DNA from: Owenia fusiformis
Taxonomy: Eukaryota > Annelida > Polychaeta > Sabellida > Oweniidae
Direction of reading: 5' to 3'
DNA length: 64,000 bases
Assembly (NCBI GenBank): GCA_903813345.2
Contig: CAIIXF020000012.1
Coordinates: forward strand, 23,138,184-23,202,183
The first letter of the stretch is position 1. Each line of letters begins with the position of its first letter. This document shows positions 1-12,185 of this stretch, in pieces. The notes below the pieces were generated by a model that was not told the DNA's origin, did not search any database, and worked only from the letters and a program-made list of their open reading frames with translations. The translations under genes and the position numbers were made by a program.

Positions 1-590
1 ATTTACACTACTAAAAATTTACAGAATATTACAAAAGTTAAAATTTATTTCTCCAAATTTGATATAAACCAGTAGACTTCCATATTCTTGATTTTGAAAC
101 ATGAACTCTATCCCCCAAGAAACCCAACCACCCCCCTCCCACTTTACCTTAGAGTCCAAGTTTCTCCACCAAAGAATATGGGTCGGCCAACAAAAGTCCA
201 CCAGTAAATATCAAACCGGGAGGTGCCCCCATCCCTATGCAAAACCATGAAGGAATACTTAACTTAGGTAGCAGGAACGTCGGTTGTAGTCCTAGTTGGC
301 ACGCAGCTGTTGTCTCCGTTGTATCTTTGGTCATCGGGCTCCTCATCTCAAAGCTGAAAGTGAACCTGAAAACAGAGGAACTAAACTGATGTAATAATTG
401 AATAAAAAAAATGTACTTACTTTGTTGCTATGGTGACAGGAACACGAACACCTCTCGCCCATGATACTGTTTACGTTGACTGAACCTGATGGCTCAAAGT
501 TGTCGAAAGACTGATCCAGCTGTCGCCCTAACTTAGTGTGTTCGCTGCATCTCTCTCATAGTTGTACCTGAAAGATACAAGATAAGAAAA
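1..590. repeat. Segmental duplication copy 1
   Basis: Nearly identical to 2496-3115, in direct orientation. On the minus strand it has splice-like sites: acceptor GTATCTTTCAG (about 575), donor AAAGTAAGTAC (near 416-426), acceptor CCTCTGTTTTCAG (near 380) and donor GTTAAGTA (near 261). The joined frame (ERCSEHTKLGRQLDQSFD..., then VHFQL) hits a TGA here that is GGA in copy 2. It may be a duplicated exon pair of an unknown gene, now broken. I do not recognise a family. Confidence 0.7.
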
Positions 591-1140
591 TGAAAAATAC
601 AAGGATGCAACTTGATCAAGTCAATTCCAATACAAGCGGAGAGAATGCCAAGACATTCCTTTCATTGACTCTCGTAAATTTGTCATAGCCTTGTACCCCT
701 CCCGGTTCAAGATTTATATCATCAAGTCAACTAACTGCTTGGGCAGATGTACCTTGTAACTCTGTAGGAAGAATGGAATAGTGGAGTATATGTATATGTA
801 TATGTATACGACCATTTGACTAAATTGAAATGTGGTGTTTCGTATTTCAAAGCAGTTGCCATCTTGACTTGGCCCAATGTGAAGTAGGAATGATTCAGGC
901 AACTATCACAGACCACACGTGAAAATAATGAAACATGGCTTCATGGTACATCTGTACATTAAGTGAAATCAAGGCAGTCATCATTTAGTGTATTTCTTAG
1001 AAAAAATGTTTGCCAAACATACATGTGCCAACAATGGGATTGGAATCCCAACAATTGAAAAATGTGTCTTTGTGGAATAACCGTAATGAACCAGAGAGCA
1101 AAATCATCAAATGATAGAACTGATTATGTGTTACAGTACC
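590..1140. other. No gene seen
   Basis: AT-rich with a short GTATAT run (about 786-812). The overlapping 61-62 codon minus frames look like chance. Confidence 0.5.
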
Positions 1141-1345
1141 TTTAACAAGATGGTATGTAGATATAAATGCTGCAGATAGGTAACACAAATTGTAGATTCT
1201 CTGTGGTTTTCCTTTTGTGTTTCTTTTTGTTCTCTCCAAGGCAAGATGTATGTAGATACAAATGCTGCAGATAGGTAGCACAAATTGTAGATTCTCTGTG
1301 GTTTTCCCTTTGTGGTTCTCTTTGTTCTCTCCAAGGCAAGAAGAC
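1141..1345. repeat. ~110-bp tandem duplication
   Basis: Two units of ATGTAGATA.AAATGCTGCAG ... GTTCTCTCCAAGGCAAGA. The 121-codon minus-strand frame covering it is produced by this repeat. Confidence 0.85.
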
Positions 1346-1562
1346 TGCACCTGAAAGTACATTTAAGGAAAAGATCAGCGATGGTTCAATTAAAAGAAAG
1401 AAAACCCCGAAACTAAGCCCACAAGTTTAACATGAAAACCCAAAAGAAAAGACCCTTCAATCTACAACTGTAGCTAAAATGAACACAAGACTTCAGACCT
1501 TCAAAATTTAGATCTGGAGTAGTACTTGAAGTGAACTTTAAAATTGAATCATTGCTGAGTAA

Positions 1563-1646
1563 GTATTGGTCAACGAAATACAATACAAAACAAAACAATA
1601 CAAAACTATACAATACAATACAATACAATACAATACAATACAATAC
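1563..1646. repeat. (AATAC)n microsatellite
   Basis: Pentanucleotide array ACAATACAATACAATACAAT with variant units at the left end. Confidence 0.92.
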
Positions 1647-1670
1647 TAAGCACTAGATCCATGATCTTGG

Positions 1671-1922
1671 TCATCTGGTTCGTTGGTTGTCTGGTTCGTT
1701 GGTTGTTTGGTTCGTTGGGTGGAGTGTTGGTTAGATGGTTGATTAATTAGTTAATTGGTTGGTTAGTTTTAACCTATTGGGTGGTCTGGTGGTTGTCTGG
1801 TTGGTCTGGTGGTTGTCTGGTTGGTTAGTTGGTTGGTTAGTATGTAAGTTGGTTGGTTAGATTAAGCCTATTGGGTCATTGGTTGGTCGGTTGGATGTCC
1901 GGTTGGTTGGTTGTCTGGTTGT
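1671..1922. repeat. GGTTGGTT / GTCTGGTTGGT low-complexity array
   Basis: G/T-rich, irregular GGTTG and TCTGGT words over 250 bp. Confidence 0.9.
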
Positions 1923-2260
1923 TTGACACCCCCAAGAAAAAATAACTGGAGTGATGACTTCCCAAAAACTTGAATTAAACAACCACATCCACAATCAAAA
2001 GATCCCCATTGCTCCATCAAATCCAACTCAATAAAAAGGTGACTTGAGACCCCACCCCCATGAAATTAAACTGGAACGGTACTGGAAGTAGCCCCCCCCC
2101 CCAAGACACACACTATGGAGTGAATACCTTCCCAAAAACTTGAATTAAGCAACCCAAGCTAAAATCTAAAAGACCACCGCTCAAACAAACTAAAAAGTGA
2201 AGTGACTTGAGGCCTCCCCCATTAAAAGTAGAACTGGAATAGTACTGGGAGTAGCCCACT
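1921..2260. repeat. Two-unit ~175-bp tandem repeat
   Basis: Units share TTCCCAAAAACTTGAATTAA, TGACTTGAG and GAACTGGAA...GTACTGG.AGTAGCCC. Confidence 0.8.
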
Positions 2261-2495
2261 GCTAATGGGATGAAACTGATTGCAAGAGGTAAAACTGGGC
2301 AAAAATGCGACATCTATTGTAAGTCCTGGAAACTCGACCTAGTCCCCTCGTGAAGTAAAATGTGATTTCAACAGGATCGTCATTTCGCAGGGACTTCACC
2401 ATCTGTGCTACAAATAGATAAAAACATGTTGTAGTAGTTGTTATTTTACATAAAGCTTTACATTAAACTTTGCATTATACTTTACAGTACTTAAA

Positions 2496-3115
2496 TTTAC
2501 ACTACTAAAAATTTACAGAATATTACAAAAGTTAAAATTTATTTCTCCCAATTTGATATAAACCAGTAGACTTCCATATTTCTGATTTTGAAACATGAAC
2601 TCTATCCCCCAGAAACCCAACCACCCCCCTCCCACTTTACCTCAGAGTCCAAGTTTCTCCACCAAAGAATATGGGTCGGCCAACAAAAGTCCACCAGTAA
2701 ATATCAAACTGGGAGGTGCCCCCATCCCTATGCAAAACCAGGAAGGAATACTTAACTTAGGTAGCAGGAACGTCGGTTGTAGTCCTAGTTGGCACGCAGC
2801 TGTTGTCTCCGTTGTGTCGTTGGTCATCGGGCTCCTCATCTCCAAGCTGAAAGTGAACCTGAAAACAGAGGAACTAAACTGATGTAATAATTGAATAAAA
2901 AAAATGTACTTACTTTGGTGCTTTAGTGACAGGATGGGCTCTACCACCTGATAGAGCCCATGGTGACAGGAACACGAACACCTCTCGCCTATGATTCTGT
3001 TTACGTGGCCTGGACTTGATGGCTCAAAGTTGTCGAAAGACTGATCCAGCTGTCGCCCTAACTTGGTGTGTTCGCTGCATCTCTCTCATAGTTGTACCTT
3101 AAAGATACAACATAA
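2496..3115. repeat. Segmental duplication copy 2
   Basis: Same as copy 1 except for a handful of substitutions, a 1-bp indel and an extra piece at about 2934-2963 that is a perfect palindrome (ATGGGCTCTA ... TAGAGCCCAT). On the minus strand the second exon-like frame is open here (VHFQLGDEEPDDQRHNG... ending DVPAT stop). On the plus strand a 95-codon frame ends in a hydrophobic stretch (AAVVSVVSLVIGLLIS). Neither is convincingly a gene. Confidence 0.7.
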
Positions 3116-3539
3116 GAAAATGAAAAATACAAGAATGCTACTTGGTACTGTATTTTCCTTTTTATTGCAGCCATTATTGTTTCAGACAGTTTTTTAGAAT
3201 TTCAAAGATTGTATCATCTAGATTGGATACATTTTCTGAAAGAATCTGTTCAGTGACCTTTCATGAGTTGAGTTTTGCACAAAGAAAGCATTTATGTAGC
3301 TAGAAAAGATTTATGAGATTTATTTTCAAAATCGAGCATGGTTTTGTCACTTTTTGTTTTGTTATTTCCTGTTTACTACTGCAGCACCTAATTGAGGGTT
3401 GATAATTATTCAGAATGTTTGAATAACTAGAATATTTAGTGGTTTACTTTTCAAAATTACAGAAAATTCCAACATGTATCCTGGCCTAAGGTACATGTAC
3501 AGCTGGAAAATAACATTTTGGTACAAAATTGCTATACCT

Positions 3540-3965
3540 GTTACACTATAAAATATGAATACTCACAAACATTACTGTTTTGACTATACTTTGAATTTAA
3601 AAAATAAGCAATCAAATAACCAAATTGTAACAATTTATGTAAAAATAGAACATTTATATTTATCCTAACTTTTGTATATTTTAGTTTGTTTTCTAGTTTA
3701 GCTATCTGTGTCCTCTTATATATTGATACTTCTCTGCCATGTTATTTTCGGAAAAATTAACATGGCTGAATATCCCTAAATGACAAAAGGCCACAGTTTT
3801 CCTGCACAGTATACATTACAATCTGAAATATACAAAAGTTAGGATAAATATAAATGTTTCTATTTTTACATATACTGTTTCAATATGGTCATTTGATTGC
3901 TTATCTTTTAAATTCAAAGTACTCCTAAACATTACTGTTTTGACTGTAGCATTTTTTCCAAAATG
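3540..3965. mobile_element. Inverted-repeat (MITE-like) segment
   Basis: 3590-3690 pairs with 3826-3925 (TTGAATTTAAAA.ATAAGCAA versus its complement; CCTAACTTTTGTATATTT versus AAATATACAAAAGTTAGG). AAACATTACTGTTTTGACT occurs directly repeated at both ends (3570 and 3928). Confidence 0.65.
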
Positions 3966-4072
3966 TTGTTTGGAAAGAATAACCCAACCATATAAAATAT
4001 CCTTACCGTTGTCGCTATGTTGCATGACACCACCATTTGTGCTTTTGTAGTTTGTGTTTTTACCTATTCCTT

Positions 4073-4215
4073 ATGCCTTGGTCACATTTGCTCCGATTTT
4101 CACTACTGCGCCCGGGCGATTGAGTATTTTGTTCAAAATTGAATACAATATGGAACAAAACACCCAATCGGGCGGGCGCCCGTAGTAAAAATCGGAGCAA
4201 ATGTGACCACGGCAT
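4073..4215. mobile_element. Harbinger-like MITE, TTA target duplication
   Basis: TGCCTTGGTCACATTTGCTC at the left pairs with the complement of GAGCAAATGTGACCACGGCA at the right; TTA on both sides (around 4071-4073 and 4215-4218). GC-rich CGCCCGGGCG/CGGGCGGGCGCCCG inner pair. The 3-bp TWA-type TSD fits PIF/Harbinger. Confidence 0.75.
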
Positions 4216-4240
4216 TAGTTTTCTTCGTCTGGAACCACTG

Positions 4241-4384
4241 CATGCTTTTAGGGTTGGCGGTCAATCGCATTCAGATTATGCAAAACTCTAAATCATCACT
4301 TCCTGAAGTCATTCACCACTAATATACCACTGCTATAGAGTTTTGCATTATCTGAATGCGATTGACTTTTCTCCATGCTTTTAG
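4241..4384. mobile_element. Hairpin element between CATGCTTTTAG direct repeats
   Basis: TCAATCGCATTCAGAT / ATCTGAATGCGATTGA and TGCAAAACTCTA / TAGAGTTTTGCA pair across a ~45-base loop. CATGCTTTTAG at 4241-4251 and 4374-4384 may be an 11-bp target duplication or part of the unit. Confidence 0.65.
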
Positions 4385-4914
4385 ACACTTGTTATTGTTT
4401 ATAACTTTTGTTTAGTCCCATATTGGTACTTTTCCCTCATACTTTTCCACTTCTTACAATGTTGGTATGGTTGTCCACTTAGGAAATCATCCAGATCGAG
4501 CATATGCTGGCATAATAATCTGGGCTCTGCTTATTCATTTTGTCTACAACAATGGCAAATATCAGCAATTTTTATGATAAACTGTGTTATTTTTGTTTTT
4601 AAGTATCTGCATTTTCCAACTTCGAAAATTCCTTTGTTCTTATTTGTATATTGAATGCTCATAGGGATCTTACCAGTGATCAGACGTACATGTAAGGTGG
4701 TCTGTTGAGATTGACCAATGAACACCGCCGAGAAATTGCTGTAATCGAATGCTAGTACGCATCAGTTTTAAGCGTCTGGTATCAGTTCCAAACTCACGTT
4801 CGAATTTCACGACGCTAGACATTAAATGCATGCTAATGTGAATATTGCGTTCTTTTTATACAACGTTTCAATCACAAACATTAAAATAACATGAACATAA
4901 CTTTTATTGAGAAT

Positions 4915-5650
4915 GCTTACATAAAAACCCATCCATTCTTCGTGGATAATGATAAAGTCCAATAAAGTTACGTTTTTAAGCAAAGTAACGTGTTTTGAAA
5001 ATGCCTACATAAAAATTCATCCATTCTTCGTGGAGAAAAGTTAAAGACCAATAATGTTACATTTTAAGACAAAGTAACGTATTTTGAAAATGCCTACATA
5101 AAAATTCATCCATTCTTCGTGGAGAAAAGTTAAAGTCCAATAAAGTTACATTTTCATGACAAAGTAAGGTGTTTCGAAAATGTCTACATAAAATGCATTC
5201 ATTCTTCGTGAAGAAAAGTTTAAGTCCAATAAAGTTATGTTTTATGGCAAAGTTAACGTGTTTTGGAAATACCTACATAAAAATTCATTCATTCTTCGTG
5301 GAGAAAGGTTAAAGTTCAATTAAGTTACGTGTTAAAGCCAAAGTAACTGTTTTAAAAATGCCTTCATGGAAATTCATCCATTGTTCGTGGATAAAGTTAA
5401 AGTCCAATAAAGTTACGTTTTTAAAGCAATGTGACGCGTGTTTTGAAAATGCTTACATAATATTCATTCATTCTTCGTGGAGAAAACTTAAAGTCCCATA
5501 AAGTTACGTTTTAATGGCAAAGTAACGTGTTTTGAATATGCATCATAAAAAAGCATTCATTCTTAGTGGAGACAAGTCGAAGTCCAATAAAGTATCGTGT
5601 TAAATGCAAAGTAACGTGATTTAAAAATGCAAACGTATAAAAGTAGATCA
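4915..5650. repeat. 90-bp minisatellite, about eight units
   Basis: Each unit contains CTACATAAAAATTCATCCATT, CTTCGTGGAGAAAAGTTAAA, GTCCAATAAAGTTACGTTTT and GCAAAGTAACGTGTTTTGAA (unit starts near 4919, 5003, 5096, 5187, 5276, 5365, 5456, 5545). Units are 5-20% diverged by eye. Confidence 0.9.
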
Positions 5651-5961
5651 CACTTCACGAAAAATGACTTAGTTCAAGTAGCGCTTTTTCGAAGGGATTA
5701 TCTGACCATTTTTTAACAAGTCTTCCTCACATCAATTGTCTTCGAATTGTTACTTGTAAAAGAGACGAAAAAAGCGTTACTTTCGAGGAAAAAGACTGGT
5801 CCTTAACTTTCTTTTTAGAAGTATATATATTATATCTCTATCAAATTCCAAGTAAGAATGATAAAATCTTTCTCGTAAAAGCTTTCGTGCAAAGCTTTTC
5901 GAACGACCATAATATTAAGTTGGAATTCTACATTTTTTCGATCCCATGTGGTTACTGCCAC

Positions 5962-6105
5962 TTAAGGTGCGATCTGCGTTGCGACGAGCGCGTGATAAGA
6001 CGCAACTCAGGAGTTTCGCTTGCGCAAATTGTCGATACGCGAACGCAACGCAGACGCAAATCTTGCAACGAGCTCGTGATAAGGCCTCAGCACTGGATGT
6101 ATCAA
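5962..6105. other. CpG/GC-rich patch with small inverted and direct repeats
   Basis: TCTGCGTTGCG (about 5974) and CGCAACGCAGA (about 6045) are inverted; GCGACGAGCGCGTGATAAG and GCAACGAGCTCGTGATAAG are direct repeats. It stands out in base composition. Probably a TE fragment; the overlapping 66-79 codon frames are not genes. Confidence 0.5.
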
Positions 6106-6369
6106 CTGCGACGAAGCTGCCAGTAAAGCAGGCTGATTTTGAACCAGAAGGGTCTGATTATGGTTAGAAATAAAACCGTTCTTATATTCATTAGGTTTCT
6201 GATCCATTCAAGAGGAAAAACTTTCCATTCAAGGTATTGTATCAATTAGGGAGGAACTACAATATAATACCTGTCTGTGAGTGGTGACTTAGACCGTGTC
6301 CCGAGTCATCACCAAGCATGAACACACATCAAGTCATGCAATTAGTGTCAAATGATGAACGGCCTCGGA

Positions 6370-8535
6370 ACCTGGGAGGACAGTGTTACAAGTATTTGTT
6401 AAAGGGGTTGTTGACAAATGTCACACAAGGGTAGGTTGTCACAGGGGGATGTCAAACAAGAAGACAAAGGAAGAGGTGCGTTTATTGGCAAATACCCCCA
6501 TGGTCAAAATGAATAATTCTTAGGTGTAACATGAAGAATAGAATGTCATATAACTCTTTGGAAAATATTAAAGTGCTCGGGCACACAAAGGCTGAGATAG
6601 GGGCAATTTAGTTTAGTGAGGTTGTATTGACTTACATGGGCTGTTCATCATTGACTTAACATGAGGATATCAGCAGATCCCAATAGAGGCCATTGGTTTC
6701 TATTGATTATTACAAAAAATACCAAAAATACACTATGACCTGAATCGATTGCAAACTTAATAATTGCACAATATGACACTATTGGTTTATCTCATCAAAT
6801 GTGCAAATATGAAGTTTGCAATCAGGGCATACTTAAAATTAAAAGATTGTACATTTTCATCATTTTTTCCCTACAAATGGCTTTAGAAAAATGCTCCAAA
6901 AACAACTTTTACACTTATCAAAAATCTTACAACTTTGTAAAACCAAAGAATATACTATTTTATTTCATTATGTAGTAACATATTTGGATAAGATGTGGGG
7001 ATGCGTAGGATGCAAATGGATTTTGACAGACACAAAAATACTTCCTGGTTTGGAATCATATGCCTCTACACTTCATGATTGAATTATGACCTTAATAAGT
7101 GGCCTATACATCAATACAGTGCTGAATATAGGTCAACAAGATACTAGTGTGCATATAAATGTAATAATTGAAGCAGAATACTCATTTTGAAAAATCAGAT
7201 GAATTATTTTTTCTCATGGGGAGATCCCAATGGAGGGTGTATAAGGTCCTTTACATTGATTGGGTGGGGAGGGGTGCGACAAGAGAAAAGGATGTCAGAC
7301 AAGCATATGGTTTCACAGGAGTGATGTATGTCACAAGGGGGGGGGGGTCAAACAAGACATTGTTACAGGGGATGTTACAGGGGTTGGTCATATGAATAGA
7401 GGCTGTTACAACAGGCTGTTGGGACACATGAGAGGAGGATGTCACACAACTGGAGGGTGTCATAGAAAGGGTTCAAAGGAGGGAAGACTGTCACTAGGGT
7501 GTCAAGCAAGAGTACAGTGTTACAGCAGTTGTTAAAGGGGTTGGTGACAAATGTCACACAGGCACAGGCTATCACAGAGGGGTGTCAATCAAGAGGACGA
7601 ATTTACAGGGATTGGTGACAAAAAACAAAGGGTTCACAGGGGAAGGGTGTTACACAAGCTAAGAATGTCACACAAGAGGAGGGTGTCAGAAGGGGAATCT
7701 CTCACAGGGGATGGGGTGTAACATGAGAGGAGGATGTTACACAAGCAGAGGGCGTAACAGGAGGGGGTGTTACAGTTTCGTAGAGTGTTACAGAAGGGGT
7801 TGTTAAACTTTAAGAGAATATATGTCACATGAAAGAAAGATATCACAAGTGGAGTGTGTCACCAACCCCTCTAACCCCCCTGTAATACCGTCCTGTTTGA
7901 CACCAATCCCTGTAACACACTTCCCTCCTGTTTCACTTTTCTGTGACATCCCCTCTCGTTTGACATTCTAAGCTCTTGTGACATCTTTCCTCTATGACAT
8001 CCTTTCTTTCTGTCACCAATTCATTGTCCTCTCGATTGACAACCCCCCCCTGTAACACCCTCCCTGTGACAACCTCAACTTGTGTGATACCTTGTCACCA
8101 ACTCCTGTAACAGCCCATTGTAACAACATATTTTTGTTTGACACTTTGTTAGCCATTTTGTAGGCAAAAATGATGAAAAATGTATAATATTTTAATTTGA
8201 AGTATGACCTGAATCGATTGCAAACTTTATATTTGCACATCTGATGTGATATACCATTTGTGTCATATTGTGAGATTATTTAATTTGCAATCGATTCAGG
8301 TCATAGTGTATTTTAGGTATTTTTGTGAAAATCAATAGAAACCAATGGCCTCCATTGGATATCCACATGTTTAGTCAATGGAACACATCCAATGTCAAGT
8401 CAATACACCCTTGCTGAACTTAATGACCTCAACCTCATCCCATGTGGGTCCAAACGCTTAATTATTTTCAAAAGTACTATGTGACATTGTATTCTTTGTT
8501 ACACCTAAAAATGATTCATTTTGTTCATGGGGGCA
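6370..8535. mobile_element. Foldback element with TGTCACA arrays
   Basis: 6490-6890 and 8130-8535 are inverted copies, sharing the CCATTGGTTTCTATTGA block, CACTATGACCTGAATCGATT and CCCCCATG near the ends. Between them a TGTCACA(AG)/TGTTACAGGGG array runs forward (7255-7860) and then reversed (7861-8110, CCCTGTAACACC type). An extra array piece lies outside the left arm (6395-6480). No clear target duplication; the right end abuts the TCATA-flanked element. Confidence 0.7.
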
Positions 8536-8540
8536 TCATA

Positions 8541-10037
8541 CACGCCTTACCATCGCGTAAGCAGGCGTCACCGTACAGCGTCAAAAAATAGCGGAGTACA
8601 GTTTTCTGTACGGTAACGCAAATTAACTGCTTTGAAGCAAAAACTATGACAAGGGTTTAAAAAAAATTAATTTGATGAAAACTAATACGATTTCATGTGA
8701 AATAAAAACAGCATTCTCTTAGAAATGGTTTTAACTTTCTGATTATGATAAACGTTTTACGAGCACTGTTCGGATTTTTTCTGAGTGAATCGGCCCACAT
8801 AATTGACCTAACTGAAAAAAGGTTGTTTTTTCACATTTCGTTTGGTTATTATTTTCCCTGCCGTCTGAGAGTATTGATTATTTTTATGAGAGTATGTATT
8901 TGTTAATTACACATTTTAGAACGGGCGAAGATTCAGCAAACAACCATTCATTATGTATATTTAAAAAAGATCTAATTTGTACGGTGACGCACCAGCTGTA
9001 CGGTGACGCTATGCTTTGATGAATTCGAACTAAATGAGACTAAGATTGTATGAAATGGAAACTCTGGAGTATGATCATTTGTTCATATACAGTGTATGGG
9101 CGCTACAGTTCAACGATATCTTCCATCGCTTAATGGAAGGTTACTGGAAATGTATGATACGGTAAAGATCATGAAACCAAAAACTCTCCTAGCCTGTTGC
9201 TATGTTATTGATGTTTTAAAACAAGGGATGTCACAAGTAAATCTCATCTTGCACGTGTGACTTTTTAGGATGAAAGATGCAATATCTTGCATGGGGTAAA
9301 GATGGATGTGTAGGCTATCTTTGTTAGTCATATGAAAAAAGCCTGGTTTAGTTCAAATGATACCAAAGCATTACGTCAACTTTCAAATAGTTAATTCCAT
9401 GAAAACTAAAAATATCGAAATTAATATATCCTGTCCGCCATCTTAAATGCGAAGGTGACGGTTGTAACCTTCGCTTGATACTTACCAGTGATAATGTACA
9501 TGTAGATCTGACGCTTCTTTACCTCTTGTTTGAACAGTAAGCTTAGAGCACTTCATAAAATCTAAGGAATCGTCACCGTACAGTTGACGCGTAACCGTAC
9601 AAATCTGATTTTATTTTTATAAACACAATGTATGATTATTTGTTAAATCTTCAACAGGCCTAAAATATGTAGTTAACAATTACATATTCTCATAAAAATA
9701 ACCAATACTATCAGACGCCAGGAAAAATAATAACCAAACAAAATGTGAAAAAACAACATTTTTTCTCCTGGGTCCGTTATGTGGGCCGATTCACTCAGAA
9801 AAATTCCGGGCAAGACTCGAAAAGCTGTTATCGTAATTGGAAAGTTAAAACAATTTCTAAGAGAATACTGTCTTTATCACACACGAAATCATAACTGTTT
9901 TCATCAAATAATTTTTTTTAAAACCCTCATCATATCTTTTGCTTCAAATCAGTTAATTTCGTCACCATACAGAAAACTGTACTACTGTATTTTTTGACGA
10001 TGTACGGTGACGCCATTTATCGCGATGGTTAGGCGTG
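8541..10037. mobile_element. 1.5-kb long-TIR element, TSD TCATA, non-coding
   Basis: Inverted ends CACGCCTTACCATCGCG and (reverse complement) CACGCCTAACCATCGCG extend about 460 bp inward with moderate divergence; the flanks are TCATA at 8536-8540 and 10038-10042. The motif GTACGGTGACG recurs in both orientations in each arm (for example near 8569, 8979, 8998, 9572 and 10000). Interior 9010-9560 is unique with no ORF. The superfamily is not assigned; a 5-bp TSD with CA termini is compatible with hAT. Confidence 0.78.
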
Positions 10038-10042
10038 TCATA

Positions 10043-10878
10043 ATAGAAAGTGCACTAGACCCTTTAATAACGGCGATTGCACCATTTTGTTACGAAAACG
10101 GTCCCGTTCTCGTAACTCGCTTTAAAAGTTCCTCCACAGTGGATTTGGACCAATCAGAGGTGTATGTCATCTCAATACAGGCAGGGGTGAATCCCGGGGG
10201 GTGAATACAGGTTTACATTATTAGAGGGTTAATCTCCCTTAGCAGCATTTGTATTTTCGTTTAGTGTAAGAATTAAAAGATCATCGACATTTCAAGCCAG
10301 ATATCCTAAATTTACACTTTGCCGATAGGTGGCGTTAGTAGTTAATTGAAAGTTTGTGAACTTTTCGAAAGTTCTTCACTTGATGTTTTTGAGTGTTTCT
10401 CGAACTACTGAGAGATAATTGCAAGTCAAATTACCTTGAAGGATACAAGAAGTGAGGAAAAGTCATCTGAGACCGTAAGTCATACATGATAGTTTGGTAT
10501 ATTCCTGCAAAATGCACATTCAATCACATATTGAATTCAGATTAGAAAATGTTTGTTTATGTAGGCTAATTTGCATTAGTTTGGTCGATTGAGTATGACA
10601 GTCAATGTGCTAGAGGTCGCTAGACATAGGCTAAAGTTTAACAGTATAGTCTGCGGTTGTAACTTCCTTTAGATGCTTTCTACTGTGTTGGATCTTCCAA
10701 TTTTTTGTTGTTGTCTAGTACAGAAGAGATTGCAGACTCTAATTTGTCTAAACATATCAGCTAAAATAAAACCTCAGCCTATGCTTATGACAGATCAACA
10801 GTGGGTCGCACTCAAAATCTAATTGTGTGATTCTCATATTATTTCACCTGTTATTACTGTGTTGAGTATGGCAGTATG
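10043..10878. other. No feature seen
   Basis: Unique-looking sequence between two transposons; no splice-supported coding frame and no repeat recognised. Confidence 0.5.
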
Positions 10879-11029
10879 GGTGGCCTGGGGTTTGCAGAAA
10901 AGACCGACCACCGACCAGTCACTCTCCACAGTTGGGTCCATGAGGTGAGAGGTCGGTGCTTGGTCGGCATTCGGTTTTTTACACAATCACTAGTTGCGTT
11001 CGTTTTTCAAATAAGTGGGACTCCTCTTA

Positions 11030-12185
11030 CCCTACTATCACACCAAACTAGTTCTCACTACGTTCTCGAAAACGGACTTTAACTGTGCACGAACGGATTT
11101 GACGTACTAAGAACCGTTTAGGGCCCGTTTAAACTTTGGAGAGGTTAAGCTAGCGATGTTTTACGCAACGTAACCGTGAACGCAAAGTCAATGAATTAAT
11201 ACAGTAATGTATACTAGTATAGCACGCATAAAAAGCAAGCGCTACTTAGTCTACTTCAGATATCAGGCCAGCTTTATTTTCCTGTTTACAACGGGAGATT
11301 TTCAATTTTACGTTGGTGTCAACGGGAATCATTATACTCATGTTTATTGGGTACTATGCTGGCAATTTTGATTTCGATACACAGTATCATATAGCTCCGA
11401 TCCCTTATTAAACTTATCTATCTAATTGAACATTAAGCTCTCAGCATTAACATTAAAAGGTCATGTAAGGTCACGCCACTGTGTTAGAGAATACTAGCCA
11501 GCTGAAAGTTGATACCTTTTTATTAATCTTTTTAATTGCTTCTGACGCAAGATAACCTCGAACATGCGTTTAGGCCAAAATAGCTTGGCTTAAATGCTTT
11601 CTGAAGAAAATGAATGTCATACATGTTTTAGCTTTAAATATCTTACGACACGAGCTTGTTAAAGTATGTATCATACAAAACCAGCTATATAACTATCAAT
11701 AACGTATTACACGAGGATGTGTAGCCTAAGTAACGGACTAAGTAAACACTGTAACTGAACGATTGTTTATGTGAGAAAACTACATGCATTTGTATACCAG
11801 AAGTTTGAGCCCCCCCCCCTTGTTGGTTCCCAGATCCGCCCCTGGAACGAGTAGGTCATCCAGAACTTAGTAATCAGAACGAGTGACCAGGTTTTTAAAG
11901 AACGCAGAACGATCTGGACACACGGCGAACTTCAATCCTACTAGAAACGTATTACGACGTTGTGCAGTCAGGCGTAAATTCAGGTCGTGAGTACACCAAC
12001 CTGTTCCGTTTGCAGCTTAATTAACAAATATAGCTATCACACCAAACAAGTTGTCACTGCGTTCTTTAAAACGTTGCCGAACTGGTTTTAAACTGTGTCC
12101 GAACTGGATGAACGTAGCTACAACTTTACAAACTTCATGGACTTGCCCGGACCGGGAATGTGATTAAGAATTTAGAATTTTTCTC
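11030..12185. mobile_element. Interrupted, 3'-truncated copy of the CCCTACTATCACACC MITE
   Basis: 11030-11120 and 11845-12185 match the intact copy at 46930-47460 in order. The piece in between is foreign and the right inverted end is absent. The left end is preceded by TA (11028-11029), as in the intact copy. Confidence 0.75.
11120..11845. mobile_element. Insertion with GGGGCGGATCTGGGAACCAA-type end inside the MITE
   Basis: Right end reads TTGGTTCCCAGATCCGCCCCTGG, split here for length as TTGGTTCCCAG and ATCCGCCCCTGG; its reverse complement matches the left end of the element at 41435. The internal part (TGTGAACGCAAAG..., GTTTATGTGAGAAAACTACA) recurs at 55310-55662. The left edge is not defined exactly. 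Confidence 0.6.

Noticed and set aside
997-1362. 121-codon minus frame
   Set aside because: It is a product of a ~110-bp tandem duplication read twice; no protein features.
2595-2882. 95-codon + frame with a hydrophobic C-terminal stretch, possibly a transporter exon
   Set aside because: No start context or splice evidence, the opposite strand looks equally open, and I could not match a family; kept only as part of the duplicated segment.
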